From Chitinophagaceae bacterium (lineage in GTDB: Bacteria; Bacteroidota; Bacteroidia; Chitinophagales; Chitinophagaceae): 64,000 nucleotides of DNA. The DNA lies in assembly GCA_017856545.1 (NCBI GenBank), contig JAFMEV010000001.1, positions 1 through 64,000 of the forward strand. The letters run 5' to 3'. The position numbers and the translations under genes are program-made. The notes below the pieces were generated by a model that was not told the origin of the DNA, made no database searches, and saw only the letters and a program-made list of their open reading frames with translations. Below, piece by piece: positions 21,448-30,107 of the stretch (position 1 is the stretch's first letter; every line of letters starts with the position of its first letter).

Positions 21448-21466
21448 AATTTTGATAAATATTGCT

Positions 21467-21500
21467 AAAAAGGCGGCCTTCTAAAAGGCCGCCTTTTTTA
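21467..21500 (+). terminator. Intrinsic terminator after the FKBP gene
   Basis: AAAAAGGCGGCCTT CTAA AAGGCCGCCTTTTTT. Confidence 0.88.
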
Positions 21501-21551
21501 TTCCCCAAAATCAAATTATCTTCAAGTATCTTTTTAAGTTATATAGAATTT

Positions 21552-22793
21552 ATGAGTGTTACAGTATCAGGTGTTGCAGAGCGTTTTATGAGATATGTGC
21601 AAATTGACACACAGAGTGACCCCAATAGTCTAAGTTTTCCCAGCACTACAAAACAGTTCAATTTATCTAAAATTTTAGTAGAAGAATTACAATCTTACGG
21701 CATTCAAGATGCGCATGTGGATGCGAATGGATATGTGATGGCAACGATTCCTGCCAATACCAACACCCCTTCGCCGGTGATTTGTTTTTGTGCACATGTA
21801 GATACCGCTCCAGATTGTAGTGGGACAGATGTTCGTCCTATATTACATCAGCAATATACTGGTGCGCCCATTGTATTGCCGGATGATCCTGCGCAAATCC
21901 TTACCACCAATCAATATCCGTATCTTAAAAAATTTATTGGAAAATCCATCATCACTGCTTCAGGTAAAACCCTATTGGGTGCAGATGATAAAGCTGGTGT
22001 AGCCATCATTATGGAAATGGCCAAGCAATTAAGTACCCATACTTCAATTAGTCATGGAACAATTAAAATTTTGTTTACTCCAGATGAAGAAGTGGGCAGA
22101 GGAACGGAGCATTTAGATATTCAAAAATTAGGTGCTGATTTTGCCTATACATTAGATGGAGGAGCACTTGGATGTTTTGAGATGGAAACATTTAGTGCGG
22201 ATGCATTGACTTTATATATTGATGGAGTAATTGCGCATCCAGGTTATGCTAAAGGGGTGATGCAAAACGCTATTAAAATTGCCGCATCCATTATTGAAGC
22301 ATTGCCCAAAGATGAATTATCTCCTGAGTCTACAGAGGGAAGAATGGGTTTTGTGCATCCCCATCATATCAGTGGTGGAGCAGAATCTGCTACCATTGAA
22401 TGCTTGGTAAGAGATTTTGAAACAGCCAATTTGGCCAAACATGCTCAAAAAGTACTAGCTATTGCAAAAGAAGTGATTCAATCCAATCCAGCCTATCAAA
22501 AAGCTTCGGTTAGAATGGAAGTAAAAGAGCAGTATAGAAATATGCGAGAAATCATTGATCAACATCCTCATATTGTGGAGAGCGCTTTGGCTGCATATAG
22601 AAAAGCAGGCATTGAACCAATCCTCGAACCTATACGTGGCGGCACGGATGGAAGTAGAATGAGTTTTATGGGACTTCCTACACCAAATATTTTTACTGGG
22701 ATGCAAGCTATTCATAGTAAGCATGAGTGGATTGGTGTGGAGGACATGGAGAAGGCAGTAGAAGTATTGGTGAATTTGGTAGAAATAAATTAA
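21552..22793 (+). CDS. pepT: Peptidase T (tripeptidase)
   Basis: FCAHVDTAPDCSG, LLGADDKAGVAII, TPDEEVGRG, IRGGTDGSRMSFMGLPTPN; start trimmed. Confidence 0.94.
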   Translation: MSVTVSGVAERFMRYVQIDTQSDPNSLSFPSTTKQFNLSKILVEELQSYGIQDAHVDANGYVMATIPANTNTPSPVICFCAHVDTAPDCSGTDVRPILHQQYTGAPIVLPDDPAQILTTNQYPYLKKFIGKSIITASGKTLLGADDKAGVAIIMEMAKQLSTHTSISHGTIKILFTPDEEVGRGTEHLDIQKLGADFAYTLDGGALGCFEMETFSADALTLYIDGVIAHPGYAKGVMQNAIKIAASIIEALPKDELSPESTEGRMGFVHPHHISGGAESATIECLVRDFETANLAKHAQKVLAIAKEVIQSNPAYQKASVRMEVKEQYRNMREIIDQHPHIVESALAAYRKAGIEPILEPIRGGTDGSRMSFMGLPTPNIFTGMQAIHSKHEWIGVEDMEKAVEVLVNLVEIN

Positions 22794-22815
22794 CTTTAAA
22801 CATAAATTAGAATCT

Positions 22816-23463
22816 ATGTTTTTATTACAAGCTGTAGAGAGTAAAATATCTTTATTTAGTTTATTGCAAAAAGGTGGATGGATCATGTATCCATTGTATG
22901 GTTTATTGGTAGTAGCTATTTTTGTATTCATTGAAAGATTTTTAGCCATAAAAAAAGCGGGTACAATCGATCCTCAATTTATGTTGGTGATTCGAGATCA
23001 TATTATTGGTGGAAATATTGCTGCAGCAAAAGCGCTCGCAAAAAATACAGCTAATCCTGTTGCAAAAATGATTGAGAAAGGGGTGATGCGTATTGGCAAA
23101 CCATTAGACGCGATTGAAAAAAGCATGGAGAATGTTGGTAAATTGGAAATGTATAGTATGGAGCGTAATTTGAATATTTTGTCTTTGATTGCAGGTATTG
23201 CTCCCATGTTTGGTTTCTTGGGAACCATTGTAGGTATGGTGCAATTGTTTTATGGCATTGCTTCTACAGGTGAATATACTTTAAACACGATTGCTGGTGG
23301 TATCTATACAAAAATGATTACTTCTGCAACAGGTTTAATCATTGGCTTGATTGCTTATGTAGGACATAATTTTTTATCTACTCAAATAGATAAAACAGCT
23401 AATAAAATGGAAACAGCTAGTGCAGATTTCTTAGATATATTACAAGAACCAACCCAAGCTTAA
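22816..23463 (+). CDS. MotA/TolQ/ExbB proton channel family protein
   Basis: IAGIAPMFGFLGTIVGMVQLF...GGIYTKMITSATGLIIGLIAYVGHN. Confidence 0.92.
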   Translation: MFLLQAVESKISLFSLLQKGGWIMYPLYGLLVVAIFVFIERFLAIKKAGTIDPQFMLVIRDHIIGGNIAAAKALAKNTANPVAKMIEKGVMRIGKPLDAIEKSMENVGKLEMYSMERNLNILSLIAGIAPMFGFLGTIVGMVQLFYGIASTGEYTLNTIAGGIYTKMITSATGLIIGLIAYVGHNFLSTQIDKTANKMETASADFLDILQEPTQA

Positions 23464-23464
23464 G

Positions 23465-23863
23465 ATGAATTTAAGAAATAGACTTAGACATCAACCTGAA
23501 GTACATACAGGAGCATTGAATGATATTTTATTCATCCTGTTATTGTTTTTCTTAATTGTTTCTACCTTGGCTAATCCAAATGTCATCAAAGTGTCTAATC
23601 CAAAATCGGCTAGTGACACAAAAGCGAAGCAAACTGTTGTGGTGACGATTGATAAAGATCAACAATTGTTTATTGGTTCTACGCCTGTATTGATGGATTC
23701 ACTTTCTAATCAATTAAAAACGTTCTTATCTAAAGAAACAGATAAGCCCTCTGTTGTCATTAACGGAGACAGTGTTGCAAATTTAGGGGTGACTATTCAA
23801 GTAATGCAAATCATTAAGCAATTAGGTGCAACACCTGTGGTAGCAGTAGATCCATCTCATTAA
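23465..23863 (+). CDS. ExbD/TolR family protein
   Basis: LNDILFILLLFFLIVSTLA with single TM; directly follows ExbB. Confidence 0.88.
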   Translation: MNLRNRLRHQPEVHTGALNDILFILLLFFLIVSTLANPNVIKVSNPKSASDTKAKQTVVVTIDKDQQLFIGSTPVLMDSLSNQLKTFLSKETDKPSVVINGDSVANLGVTIQVMQIIKQLGATPVVAVDPSH

Positions 23864-23890
23864 AATCTAGTATTTATTTGTCAGCCATGT

Positions 23891-24742
23891 TTAGCTTTTC
23901 AAACTGGCTCTCACCATTCTGTCTTTCCCAAATATATCCTGTTTTAATTCTGCATGATAGCCCATTTCATTTAATAAAGCAATGATGGCTTCTCCTTGGT
24001 CATAATGAATTTCAAAAAATAATTGACCATTGGGTTTCAATGCTGACTTTCCAATATGTGCAATTTTGGAATAGAAGATTAAAGGAAATTGATCAGGTAC
24101 AAACAATGCAATTTCGGGCTCGTGATCTGCAACTTGTTTTTGCATGGCTAGTTTTTCTCTTAATGGGATATATGGTGGGTTGCTTACCATAATATCATAT
24201 CTATCTTTTAATTGCTTGGTTTGTAATATATCTTGCGCTATCCACTCAATTTCGGTGTGATAGCTTGCTGCATTTTGTTCTGCGATTGCCAAAGCTTCTT
24301 TACTAATATCTATTGCGGTAATATGGGCATTGGGAATAGCTAATTTCAATGAAATAGGAATACAACCAGAACCTGTTCCTATATCTAAAATGCTCAATGG
24401 TTTATTGATGATTTGCGCATATTCAATGATCCATTCTACTAATTCTTCTGTTTCTGGTCTTGGAATCAAAACTGCTTCATTTACAAAATAGGCCTTACCC
24501 AAAAACCATGCTTTTTGAATAATGTATTGCAAAGGTTTTCCAGTCAGTAATTGTTCAACATAATGATCAAGCTGCTCAATTTGAGATGGTTCTAATGCAT
24601 CATTTTTATGGATGTTTTGATGCAGGGCATCCCATCCAGTCACTTCTTCAATAATGATATTCACCATGCTATTCATTTCAATAGCGTCGTATAAATTGCC
24701 TAATTGGTGTTTAATAGCTTGTTTTGTATCTTGCAAACTCAT
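23891..24742 (-). CDS. prmC: Peptide chain release factor N5-glutamine methyltransferase
   Basis: LIPRPETEELVEWI, LDIGTGSGCIPISL, VSNPPYIP. Confidence 0.95.
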   Translation of the reverse strand: MSLQDTKQAIKHQLGNLYDAIEMNSMVNIIIEEVTGWDALHQNIHKNDALEPSQIEQLDHYVEQLLTGKPLQYIIQKAWFLGKAYFVNEAVLIPRPETEELVEWIIEYAQIINKPLSILDIGTGSGCIPISLKLAIPNAHITAIDISKEALAIAEQNAASYHTEIEWIAQDILQTKQLKDRYDIMVSNPPYIPLREKLAMQKQVADHEPEIALFVPDQFPLIFYSKIAHIGKSALKPNGQLFFEIHYDQGEAIIALLNEMGYHAELKQDIFGKDRMVRASLKS

Positions 24743-24759
24743 ACTGCAATGTTACAACA

Positions 24760-25371
24760 ATGGATTCATTTTACTACAATACTATTGAACAGCCTGCGAT
24801 GGCTGAATTTAAAGATAGGGGTAGTAAATTTATTGCATACAGTTATCCAGTAAATTCAATTGAACAAGCCAAGAAATTTTTAGCTGCTTTGAAGAAAGAA
24901 CATCCTAAAGCGGTACATCAATGTTTGGCGTATAGAATTGGTGTGGATGGGGCTACATTTAGAGTGAGTGATGCAGGTGAACCTTCTGGATCTGCAGGCA
25001 GGCCCATACTTGGTCAAATAGATAGCAAGCAATTAACCAATATATTGGTAGTAGTTGTGCGGTATTTTGGAGGCACACTTTTAGGGGTGCCTGGTTTAAT
25101 CAATGCATATAAAACTGCGAGTTCTTTGGCCTTGCAATTATCACCAATCATTCAAAAGCCAATCGAAATAGCGTATACATTACATTTTGATTATCAGCAA
25201 ATGAACGAAGTGATGATGGTTATTAAACAATACAATTGTTCTGTTGTGCATCAGGTGGCTCAATTGTTTGTAGAATTGAAAGTGGGGATTCCCAAAAATA
25301 GATTAGAAGAAGTGATTGCCAAAATAGACGATTTGCAAGGAGTCACTTATACAACTAGTTTAGTGGAATAA
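24760..25371 (+). CDS. YigZ/IMPACT family protein
   Basis: FKDRGSKFIAYSYPV, DAGEPSGSAGRPILGQI, VVVRYFGGTLLGVPGLI. Confidence 0.92.
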   Translation: MDSFYYNTIEQPAMAEFKDRGSKFIAYSYPVNSIEQAKKFLAALKKEHPKAVHQCLAYRIGVDGATFRVSDAGEPSGSAGRPILGQIDSKQLTNILVVVVRYFGGTLLGVPGLINAYKTASSLALQLSPIIQKPIEIAYTLHFDYQQMNEVMMVIKQYNCSVVHQVAQLFVELKVGIPKNRLEEVIAKIDDLQGVTYTTSLVE

Positions 25372-25373
25372 AT

Positions 25374-26219
25374 TTAATATTGATAAAATCCTTGTCCAGT
25401 TTTCACTCCTAATTTTCCTTCAGTAACTAATTGCACTAATAATGGAGAAGGTGCATATTTATCATTTTGAAAACCTTCTTGCATGATTACCATAATATTT
25501 TTACAAACATCTAATCCAATATAATCTGCTAATTGTAATGGCCCCATTGGATGCGCCATGCCTAATTTCATAATTTGATCAATTGTTGCAGCATCACTTA
25601 CTCCTTCTGATAAAGCAATGATGGCTTCATTGATCATGGGCATTAAAATTCTATTAGCAATAAAGCCAGGAAAATCTTTTACCACACATGGTATTTTATC
25701 AATTGTCTTTGTTAAAGAAACAATGGCTTCAGTTGTAGCATCACTGGTTGCTTGTCCATTGATAATCTCAACCAATTTCATCACCGGAACAGGATTCATG
25801 AAATGCATTCCAATTACTTGATTTGGTCTTTTGGTTGCATTTGCTAATTGAGTGATAGAAATGGAAGAAGTATTGCTGGCTAAAATACAATGAGATGGAG
25901 CATGCTGATCTAATTGAGTGAAGATGCTTTTTTTAATCTCGCTATTTTCTGTCGCAGCTTCTACAACAAGATCTGCATTGTGAACGCCTTCTTGAATAGA
26001 AGTGATGGTAATAATATTTGCAAGTGTCGATGTCTTTGTTGCTTCGTCAATAACATTCTTGGCTAATTGCCTATCCAAGTTCTTTTGAATGGTTTGCATC
26101 GCTTTTTCTAAAGCAGCAGCTTGTGTATCAATTAAATTTACCTTAAATCCTTTTTGTGCAAATACATGTGCAATTCCATTACCCATTGTTCCCGCTCCAA
26201 TTACAGCAATCTGTTTCAT
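25374..26219 (-). CDS. 3-hydroxybutyryl-CoA dehydrogenase
   Basis: IAVIGAGTMGNGIAHVFAQKGF, ASNTSSISI, GMHFMNPVPVMKLVEII. Confidence 0.94.
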   Translation of the reverse strand: MKQIAVIGAGTMGNGIAHVFAQKGFKVNLIDTQAAALEKAMQTIQKNLDRQLAKNVIDEATKTSTLANIITITSIQEGVHNADLVVEAATENSEIKKSIFTQLDQHAPSHCILASNTSSISITQLANATKRPNQVIGMHFMNPVPVMKLVEIINGQATSDATTEAIVSLTKTIDKIPCVVKDFPGFIANRILMPMINEAIIALSEGVSDAATIDQIMKLGMAHPMGPLQLADYIGLDVCKNIMVIMQEGFQNDKYAPSPLLVQLVTEGKLGVKTGQGFYQY

Positions 26220-26222
26220 GTG

Positions 26223-26885
26223 TTATCTTTTAGATTTATAGTCGCCCCTTTTCCAAGAATTGATAAAGCTTTTCCAAGCCGATGGATTTAAAATATTCAT
26301 TGGGGGTAATTGCCCAGTATGATAATACCTAGAAGCTTGTTGTGATAAAGAAGCGCCTACTGCTTCTTTACCGTCTCTAGGTAAACTTGAAAGAATAATT
26401 CTTTTTTGTGCTGCACTGGTATTTTTTCTCGCCGTCTCATACATATCATCATCCACTTTTGAATTCACAAAATCTCTTTCAAATTGTTGTCTGGTGGGTC
26501 TTGGTTTCAAAATAGTGGCAGGTAAGAAATTCGTATCATTTACCATCAACTGTATTACACTATATTGATTACCTTCTAAATTAGCAGGTATCTTGATCAC
26601 TCTATTTTTAAAACCTACACAACTAAAAGTAATTTGTTCTCCTTTGTTCACTGCAATTGAGAAAACACCATCATTATTGGTAATGGTTCCTCTTCCTTTA
26701 TTGTTCACCACAATACTTGCAAAAGGGATCGCTTTTAAACTATCCGCAGTCATTATTACCCCATATAATTGCACCACAGAATCCCTATAAATATTAGGAG
26801 CAGATTCTGTATTTTGCGCATGTATATTATTGCTAGCAAAGCTGAATAATAGAATGGAAAGGCTTATAAATACTTGCTTTTTCAT
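26223..26885 (-). CDS. Secreted carboxypeptidase-regulatory-like domain protein
   Basis: Signal peptide; LYGVIMTADSLKAIPFASIVVNNKGRGTITNNDGVFSIAVNKGEQITFSCVGFK. Confidence 0.8.
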   Translation of the reverse strand: MKKQVFISLSILLFSFASNNIHAQNTESAPNIYRDSVVQLYGVIMTADSLKAIPFASIVVNNKGRGTITNNDGVFSIAVNKGEQITFSCVGFKNRVIKIPANLEGNQYSVIQLMVNDTNFLPATILKPRPTRQQFERDFVNSKVDDDMYETARKNTSAAQKRIILSSLPRDGKEAVGASLSQQASRYYHTGQLPPMNILNPSAWKSFINSWKRGDYKSKR

Positions 26886-27020
26886 GTGGTTACAAAATTA
26901 AGTAGCAATTGGCTAATTTTTTCGTTTTTCGGGGATAATCCTTGTTTTAATTCCGCAAAATAAGGGCATTGAACCTTAACTTTGCACAGCTTAATTTTTA
27001 TTTAACAAAAAACTTGCAAA

Positions 27021-28112
27021 ATGACCGAGTCGGATATTCTAAAAGCATTGAGTAATGTACAGGAGCCGGATTTAGGGAAGGACCTTGTTAGCTTGAATAT
27101 GATTCAAGATCTATCGATAGATGGCAATAAAGTAGCATTTACCATTGTATTGACTACACCGGCTTGTCCAATGAAGGACTTGATGAAAAATGCTTCTGAA
27201 AACGCCATTAAATTATTGGTGAATAAAGAAGCGCAAGTGACGGTAAACTTTACTTCTAAAACAACCACTGCTAGAAAAGATGACCAAGCAGTTTTGGCTA
27301 AAGTAAAAAATATTATTGCTGTGGTAAGTGGAAAGGGGGGTGTAGGAAAAAGTACCGTATCTGCAAATTTAGCATTGGCTTTAGCTGCTGGTGGTGCTAA
27401 AGTGGGTTTGATGGATGCGGATATTTATGGTCCTAGTGTACCTATCATGTTTGGGGTAAGAGGTCAAAGACCTTTGATGAAGGATGATAATGGTAAGGGC
27501 ATTATTTTGCCTTTAGAAAAATATGGTATCAAGTTAATGAGTATTGGTTTATTGGTGGATGAGAAAGATGCAGTGGTTTGGAGAGGTCCGATGGCAAGCA
27601 GTGCGATTAGACAATTTATAACAGATGTTGATTGGGGGGAGTTAGATTATTTAGTAATTGATATGCCTCCAGGTACAGGTGATATTCACTTAACCATCAT
27701 GCAAACTGTGCCAGTAACGGGTGTGGTAATTGTTAGTACACCCCAAAACGTAGCTTTGGCAGATGCAAAAAAAGCGATTGCGATGTTTGGTCAAGCTAAG
27801 ATTAATGTACCTATTATTGGGTTGGTAGAAAATATGGCGTATTTCACTCCTGCAGAATTACCAGAAAATAAATATTATTTATTTGGTAAAGAAGGTGGTA
27901 AAAAATTAGCTGACGAATATGACCTGCCTTTCTTAGGACAAGTTCCATTAATACAATCCATTAGAGAGGGTGGCGATGAAGGTGTTCCTGCAATGGTGGG
28001 CACAGATGCAATTACCAAAGATGCATTTACAAAAGTAGTTTCATTAGCTGTTAGACAAATTGCTGTAAGAAATGCAGATATGCCAAAATCACAAACTATT
28101 GTTGTAGAATAA
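27021..28112 (+). CDS. Mrp/NBP35-type P-loop ATPase (Fe-S carrier)
   Basis: N-terminal MIP18/DUF59-like domain; VVSGKGGVGKSTVSANLALAL. Confidence 0.94.
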   Translation: MTESDILKALSNVQEPDLGKDLVSLNMIQDLSIDGNKVAFTIVLTTPACPMKDLMKNASENAIKLLVNKEAQVTVNFTSKTTTARKDDQAVLAKVKNIIAVVSGKGGVGKSTVSANLALALAAGGAKVGLMDADIYGPSVPIMFGVRGQRPLMKDDNGKGIILPLEKYGIKLMSIGLLVDEKDAVVWRGPMASSAIRQFITDVDWGELDYLVIDMPPGTGDIHLTIMQTVPVTGVVIVSTPQNVALADAKKAIAMFGQAKINVPIIGLVENMAYFTPAELPENKYYLFGKEGGKKLADEYDLPFLGQVPLIQSIREGGDEGVPAMVGTDAITKDAFTKVVSLAVRQIAVRNADMPKSQTIVVE

Positions 28113-28113
28113 T

Positions 28114-28797
28114 ATGTCTAAAAAAATTATCATAGCCATTGACGGTTTCTCTTCTTGTGGCAAGAGTACATTAGCAAAAGCATTGGCCAAAGAATTGAGT
28201 TATGTGTTTATAGATACAGGTGCAATGTATCGAGCAGTGGCTTTGTATTTTATGAGACATTCAATTCCTTTTGACGATATCATAGCTATTGAAAAAGCCA
28301 TTCAATCCATCAAATTGCATTTTGTTTTTAATGAAGGTACTGGGAAAAGTGATATGTATTTGAATGACGAGAATGTGGAAGCAGCTATCAGAGAAATGAA
28401 AGTAAGTCAGAAAGTGAGTGAGGTTGCAGCCATCCCAGTAGTAAGAGATTTTGCCGTGGCTCAACAACAAGCCATGGGATTAGAAAAAGGTATTGTGATG
28501 GATGGAAGAGATATTGGCACTGTAGTTTTCCCAAACGCCGAATTGAAATTATTTGTTACCGCAGATCCATTGGTGAGAGCAAAGAGAAGATTTATAGAAT
28601 TACAAGCAACTCAGCCTTCCATTACCATGGAGGAAGTTGCTGAAAATTTATCTCATAGAGATTTAATGGATAGTACAAGAGAACATAGTCCTTTAAAGCA
28701 AGCGGAAGATGCATTGGTTTTAGATAATACAGATTTAAACCAGGAAGAACAATTTAACATTGCATTGAATTGGGCCAAAGAGAGAATTATGGCTTAA
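28114..28797 (+). CDS. cmk: (d)CMP kinase
   Basis: IAIDGFSSCGKSTLAKALAKEL, YIDTGAMYRA-type motif, MDGRDIGTVVFP. Confidence 0.95.
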   Translation: MSKKIIIAIDGFSSCGKSTLAKALAKELSYVFIDTGAMYRAVALYFMRHSIPFDDIIAIEKAIQSIKLHFVFNEGTGKSDMYLNDENVEAAIREMKVSQKVSEVAAIPVVRDFAVAQQQAMGLEKGIVMDGRDIGTVVFPNAELKLFVTADPLVRAKRRFIELQATQPSITMEEVAENLSHRDLMDSTREHSPLKQAEDALVLDNTDLNQEEQFNIALNWAKERIMA

Positions 28798-30017
28798 TTA
28801 CTCCAAATGGCTTCCATCTCTTTTAACATATCTTCTACGCCATAATAAGAAGTGATTTTATGAATCACGGCTTCTACTACTGCGTCAGGACAGCTTGCGC
28901 CACTCGTCATTAAGATTGAAATGTTTTCTTTTTTTGGTAAATAGTCAGAAACAATAACTGATTCTTTATTTTTCCAATCAGTTTTTTGAATTTGATCTTT
29001 GCTAATTACTTTACTTGCGTCATCAATAAAGTAAGTGGGTAATTTTTGTTCGCAAAGTTCAACCAAGTGCGAACTATTACTACTATTTTTTCCACCCATT
29101 ACAATGGCCAAATCTGCACTAGTTTCTAATAAGCCTATTACTGCAGATTGATTATCATTGGTTGCATAACACAATGTATCTCTTGTATCAGCAAAATGTT
29201 CTTTAATATTTTCGGAACCAAATTTTTCAATGATCACAGACTTTAAATAATCTGAAATAGCCTGTGTATCTGTTGCTAGTTGAGTGGTTTGGTTCACTAC
29301 ACCAATTTTATCTAAATCTTTTGTAGGATTAAAATGCTTTGAATACCTGCCTTTGAATTGAAGTTCAAAACTTGCTAAGTCAATCTTACCTAAAATAAAA
29401 GCACCCAATACTTTCGCTTCTTCCATATCATTTACAACTATAGAAGGGGTGTTGGCTGCGGCATGAGAAAAAGTAGCTCTTGTTTCTTCATGCTTTGGTT
29501 TACCGTGTATAATGATGGAATATCCTTTTTTAGCAATCTGCTCACTTCTGTTCCATACTTTTTCAACAAAGGGGCAAGTGGTATTGTACTTTTGAATATC
29601 AATCCCTTTTTGAATAATTTTTTCTTCTAATTCTAAAGTGGTTCCAAAAGCTGGTATAATCACTACATCATCAGCATTCAAAGTATCTAAAGGAATCAAT
29701 TCATTTCCTGAAGTATCTTGCAAAAACTGCACACCTCTTTTTGTCAGGTCTGCATTTACTTGTGGATTATGAATCATTTCACTCAATAAGAAGATCCTTT
29801 TTCCTTGATTTTCTTCAATGGTTTTATAAGCAATATTGATAGCATTTTCTACTCCATAGCAAAATCCAAAATGTCTAGCCAAGTAAATTTTGAGATGGCC
29901 AAAATCCAATAAAGTTGGACTAAAGTCTTTCTTTAATTTGTCTTGTTCTTTGCGCTTTTGTTTAATGGCAGAGATCAAATTACTTCTATAGCCAGTGGGC
30001 ACTTCAAAACTTTTCAT
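28794..30017 (-). CDS. ispH: 4-hydroxy-3-methylbut-2-enyl diphosphate reductase
   Basis: ARHFGFCYGVENAI, HNPQVNADL, VNQTTQLATDTQAI, TSGASCPDAVVEAVI. Confidence 0.95.
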   Translation of the reverse strand: MKSFEVPTGYRSNLISAIKQKRKEQDKLKKDFSPTLLDFGHLKIYLARHFGFCYGVENAINIAYKTIEENQGKRIFLLSEMIHNPQVNADLTKRGVQFLQDTSGNELIPLDTLNADDVVIIPAFGTTLELEEKIIQKGIDIQKYNTTCPFVEKVWNRSEQIAKKGYSIIIHGKPKHEETRATFSHAAANTPSIVVNDMEEAKVLGAFILGKIDLASFELQFKGRYSKHFNPTKDLDKIGVVNQTTQLATDTQAISDYLKSVIIEKFGSENIKEHFADTRDTLCYATNDNQSAVIGLLETSADLAIVMGGKNSSNSSHLVELCEQKLPTYFIDDASKVISKDQIQKTDWKNKESVIVSDYLPKKENISILMTSGASCPDAVVEAVIHKITSYYGVEDMLKEMEAIWSN

Positions 30018-30095
30018 TCAAATTGGATTTGGTCGATAACAAGCACAAAAGTACATAGTTTCTCCAATAAATTAGCAGATACTAGCTTGGGCTCG

Positions 30096-30103
30096 TATCT
30101 TTG
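30096..30103 (+). promoter_or_regulatory. -7 element (TAnnTTTG) for ABC-F gene
   Basis: TATCTTTG ending 4 nt before the ATG at 30108. Confidence 0.65.
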
Positions 30104-30107
30104 CGCC

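Noticed and set aside
22455-22949. 164-aa minus-strand ORF antisense to pepT and ExbB
   Set aside because: No coherent domain; overlaps two well-supported plus-strand genes; shadow ORF.
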